Shown: positions 21,626 to 22,268 of the stretch, piece after piece
Position numbering within the stretch: position 1 is the stretch's first letter
How the letters are laid out: every line of letters starts with the position of its first letter
Source of the DNA: Gemmiger_A avium
Lineage (GTDB): Bacteria; Bacillota; Clostridia; Oscillospirales; Ruminococcaceae
DNA: 22,268 nucleotides
Direction of reading: 5' to 3'
Assembly: GCA_019114585.1 (NCBI GenBank)
Contig: DXFE01000049.1
Span: 1-22,268 of the forward strand
Translations under genes and position numbers: made by a program
The notes under the pieces: model-generated
Seen by the model: the letters and a program-made list of their open reading frames with translations, nothing else
Told to the model about the DNA's origin: nothing
The model's database searches: none

Positions 21626-22135
21626 GTGTCTGTGCAGATACACGGGATTCACGCCGCGGCGCCGAACCTGTGCAGCGTGTGTGTGGACGGCGTCCAGGCC
21701 GGTGAATGTACCGGACGGCTGTTCCATTATTACACGGACCGGGCAATCCCGTTTCGCAGCCGGTTTGAGTTGCTGGCCTGCATCGACGCTCTGTGCGACC
21801 GGATCGGCTATCCCCAGGCCGCACAGCAGCCCCGCAGTTTCAGGCGCGGTCAACCCGCCGCCCCAGCAAAGAAAGAGGTGGAACGTCGGATGAGCAAAGA
21901 TGAGCTTTCCGCTCAGAAAGGCCGCATGGCAACCTTTGTAGTCCATGTAATGCACCGGCAGAACGCCACCTGGCAGGGCACGGTGGTCTGGGCCGAAAAA
22001 AACCAGAAAGCAAGTTTCCGCAGCGCGCTGGAACTGATCAAACTGATGGACAGCGCCGTGGAAGAATCGCTGCCCGATCCTGATACCCCGCAAGAACTAT
22101 CCGAAGAAAACCACGACTCGTTCGTCCAAGAATAA
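21626..22135 (+). CDS. Small protein with two copies of an uncharacterised domain
   Basis: Protein of 169 aa starting at GTG, preceded by AGGGAGGGGG. Function unknown. It holds two divergent copies of one domain of about 45 residues: QAGECTGRLFHYYTDRAIPFRS in the first half and QNATWQGTVVWAEKNQKASFRS in the second, quoted in part for pattern only; Q, G, the hydrophobic pair and FRS align without gaps, followed by FELLACID and LELIKLMD. A proline- and arginine-rich linker (about 70-85) separates them. An internal ATG at 21890 after GAGGTGG could give the second domain alone; I recall single-domain small proteins of that type in Clostridia. It lies 27 bp before the secreted-protein gene and divergent from the BTAD regulator, so the three probably form one functional unit. 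Confidence 0.75.
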   Translation: MSVQIHGIHAAAPNLCSVCVDGVQAGECTGRLFHYYTDRAIPFRSRFELLACIDALCDRIGYPQAAQQPRSFRRGQPAAPAKKEVERRMSKDELSAQKGRMATFVVHVMHRQNATWQGTVVWAEKNQKASFRSALELIKLMDSAVEESLPDPDTPQELSEENHDSFVQE

Positions 22136-22162
22136 CCAAATCCGTGTAGGGAGGCAAAGACC

Positions 22163-22268
22163 ATGAAACACAACCTGTTCAGCCGATTCACCAGTGTTCT
22201 GCTGGCCGTCGTTCTGCTGGCCGGTGTGATGAGCACGCCGATCCTGGCCACCGACAGTGGTGTGCCGG
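22163..22268 (+). CDS. Secreted protein, N-terminal part only
   Basis: The first 35 codons of a gene cut by the window end. MKHNLFSRFTSVLLAV and the following LLAGVMSTPILA form a typical signal peptide: a charged start, a hydrophobic core and a probable cleavage site after PILA. The mature part begins TDSGVP. GGGAGG lies 8 bases before the ATG. It follows the two-domain protein gene in the same direction, presumably under the TTAACC promoters. A surface or adhesive protein is likely in such loci, but nothing here proves it. Confidence 0.75.
   Translation, partial: MKHNLFSRFTSVLLAVVLLAGVMSTPILATDSGVP

Overview
GC-rich window that reads as chromosomal DNA of a gut Firmicute. The SigA-like promoters, strong GGAGG ribosome sites, ECF-type transporter, CCA-encoding tRNA and BTAD regulator fit Clostridia, and the Oscillospiraceae (Faecalibacterium/Gemmiger/Subdoligranulum group) is my best guess. 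That placement is inference from style and gene content, not a database match. There are no insertion sequences, phage genes or CRISPR arrays.

Layout. (1) 2-2264: two-component response regulator and sensor kinase with overlapping ends, closed by a strong terminator. (2) 2284-5803, minus strand: a MerR-type DNA-binding domain fused to an RDD membrane domain, an orphan EutH-like permease that seems to lack its first helix, and a small membrane-anchored protein of unknown function. (3) 5875-6041: a tRNA with anticodon CAU, probably tRNA-Ile2, whose promoter is built into the terminator of the upstream MATE gene. (4) 6105-10940, minus strand: MATE exporter, ribokinase, Crp/Fnr-type regulator, TudS-related putative desulfidase and nucleoside hydrolase. 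(5) 11091-17511, plus strand: one long operon with a possible leader terminator. It encodes an ECF importer (S, T and two ATPases), an MFS transporter, a uridine-phosphorylase-like enzyme and a UroD/MtaA-type enzyme. (6) 17523-19024: a second MerR-RDD gene with the same promoter design as the first. (7) 19173-19910: NAD(P)H-hydrate epimerase. (8) 19975 to the end: a BTAD (SARP-like) regulator divergent from a small two-domain protein gene and a secreted-protein gene cut by the window edge.

How the genes fit together. Regions 4 and 5 form a divergent locus for uptake and breakdown of a nucleoside or modified nucleoside. The ECF importer (perhaps with MFS) brings it in; hydrolase and phosphorylase cleave the N-glycosidic bond; ribokinase recovers ribose; the TudS-like protein would remove sulfur; the UroD-like enzyme could remove a methyl group; the Crp-like protein is the likely local regulator. 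The substrate is not known. The presence of a desulfidase relative suggests thiolated nucleosides such as those from tRNA breakdown.

Two other parts stand out. The twin MerR-RDD proteins look like membrane-bound one-component regulators, each with a 19-bp-spacer promoter. The BTAD locus carries a duplicated promoter module in which paired TTAACC repeats sit 8 bp (heptamer counting) before each -10 element, the geometry known for SARP activators.
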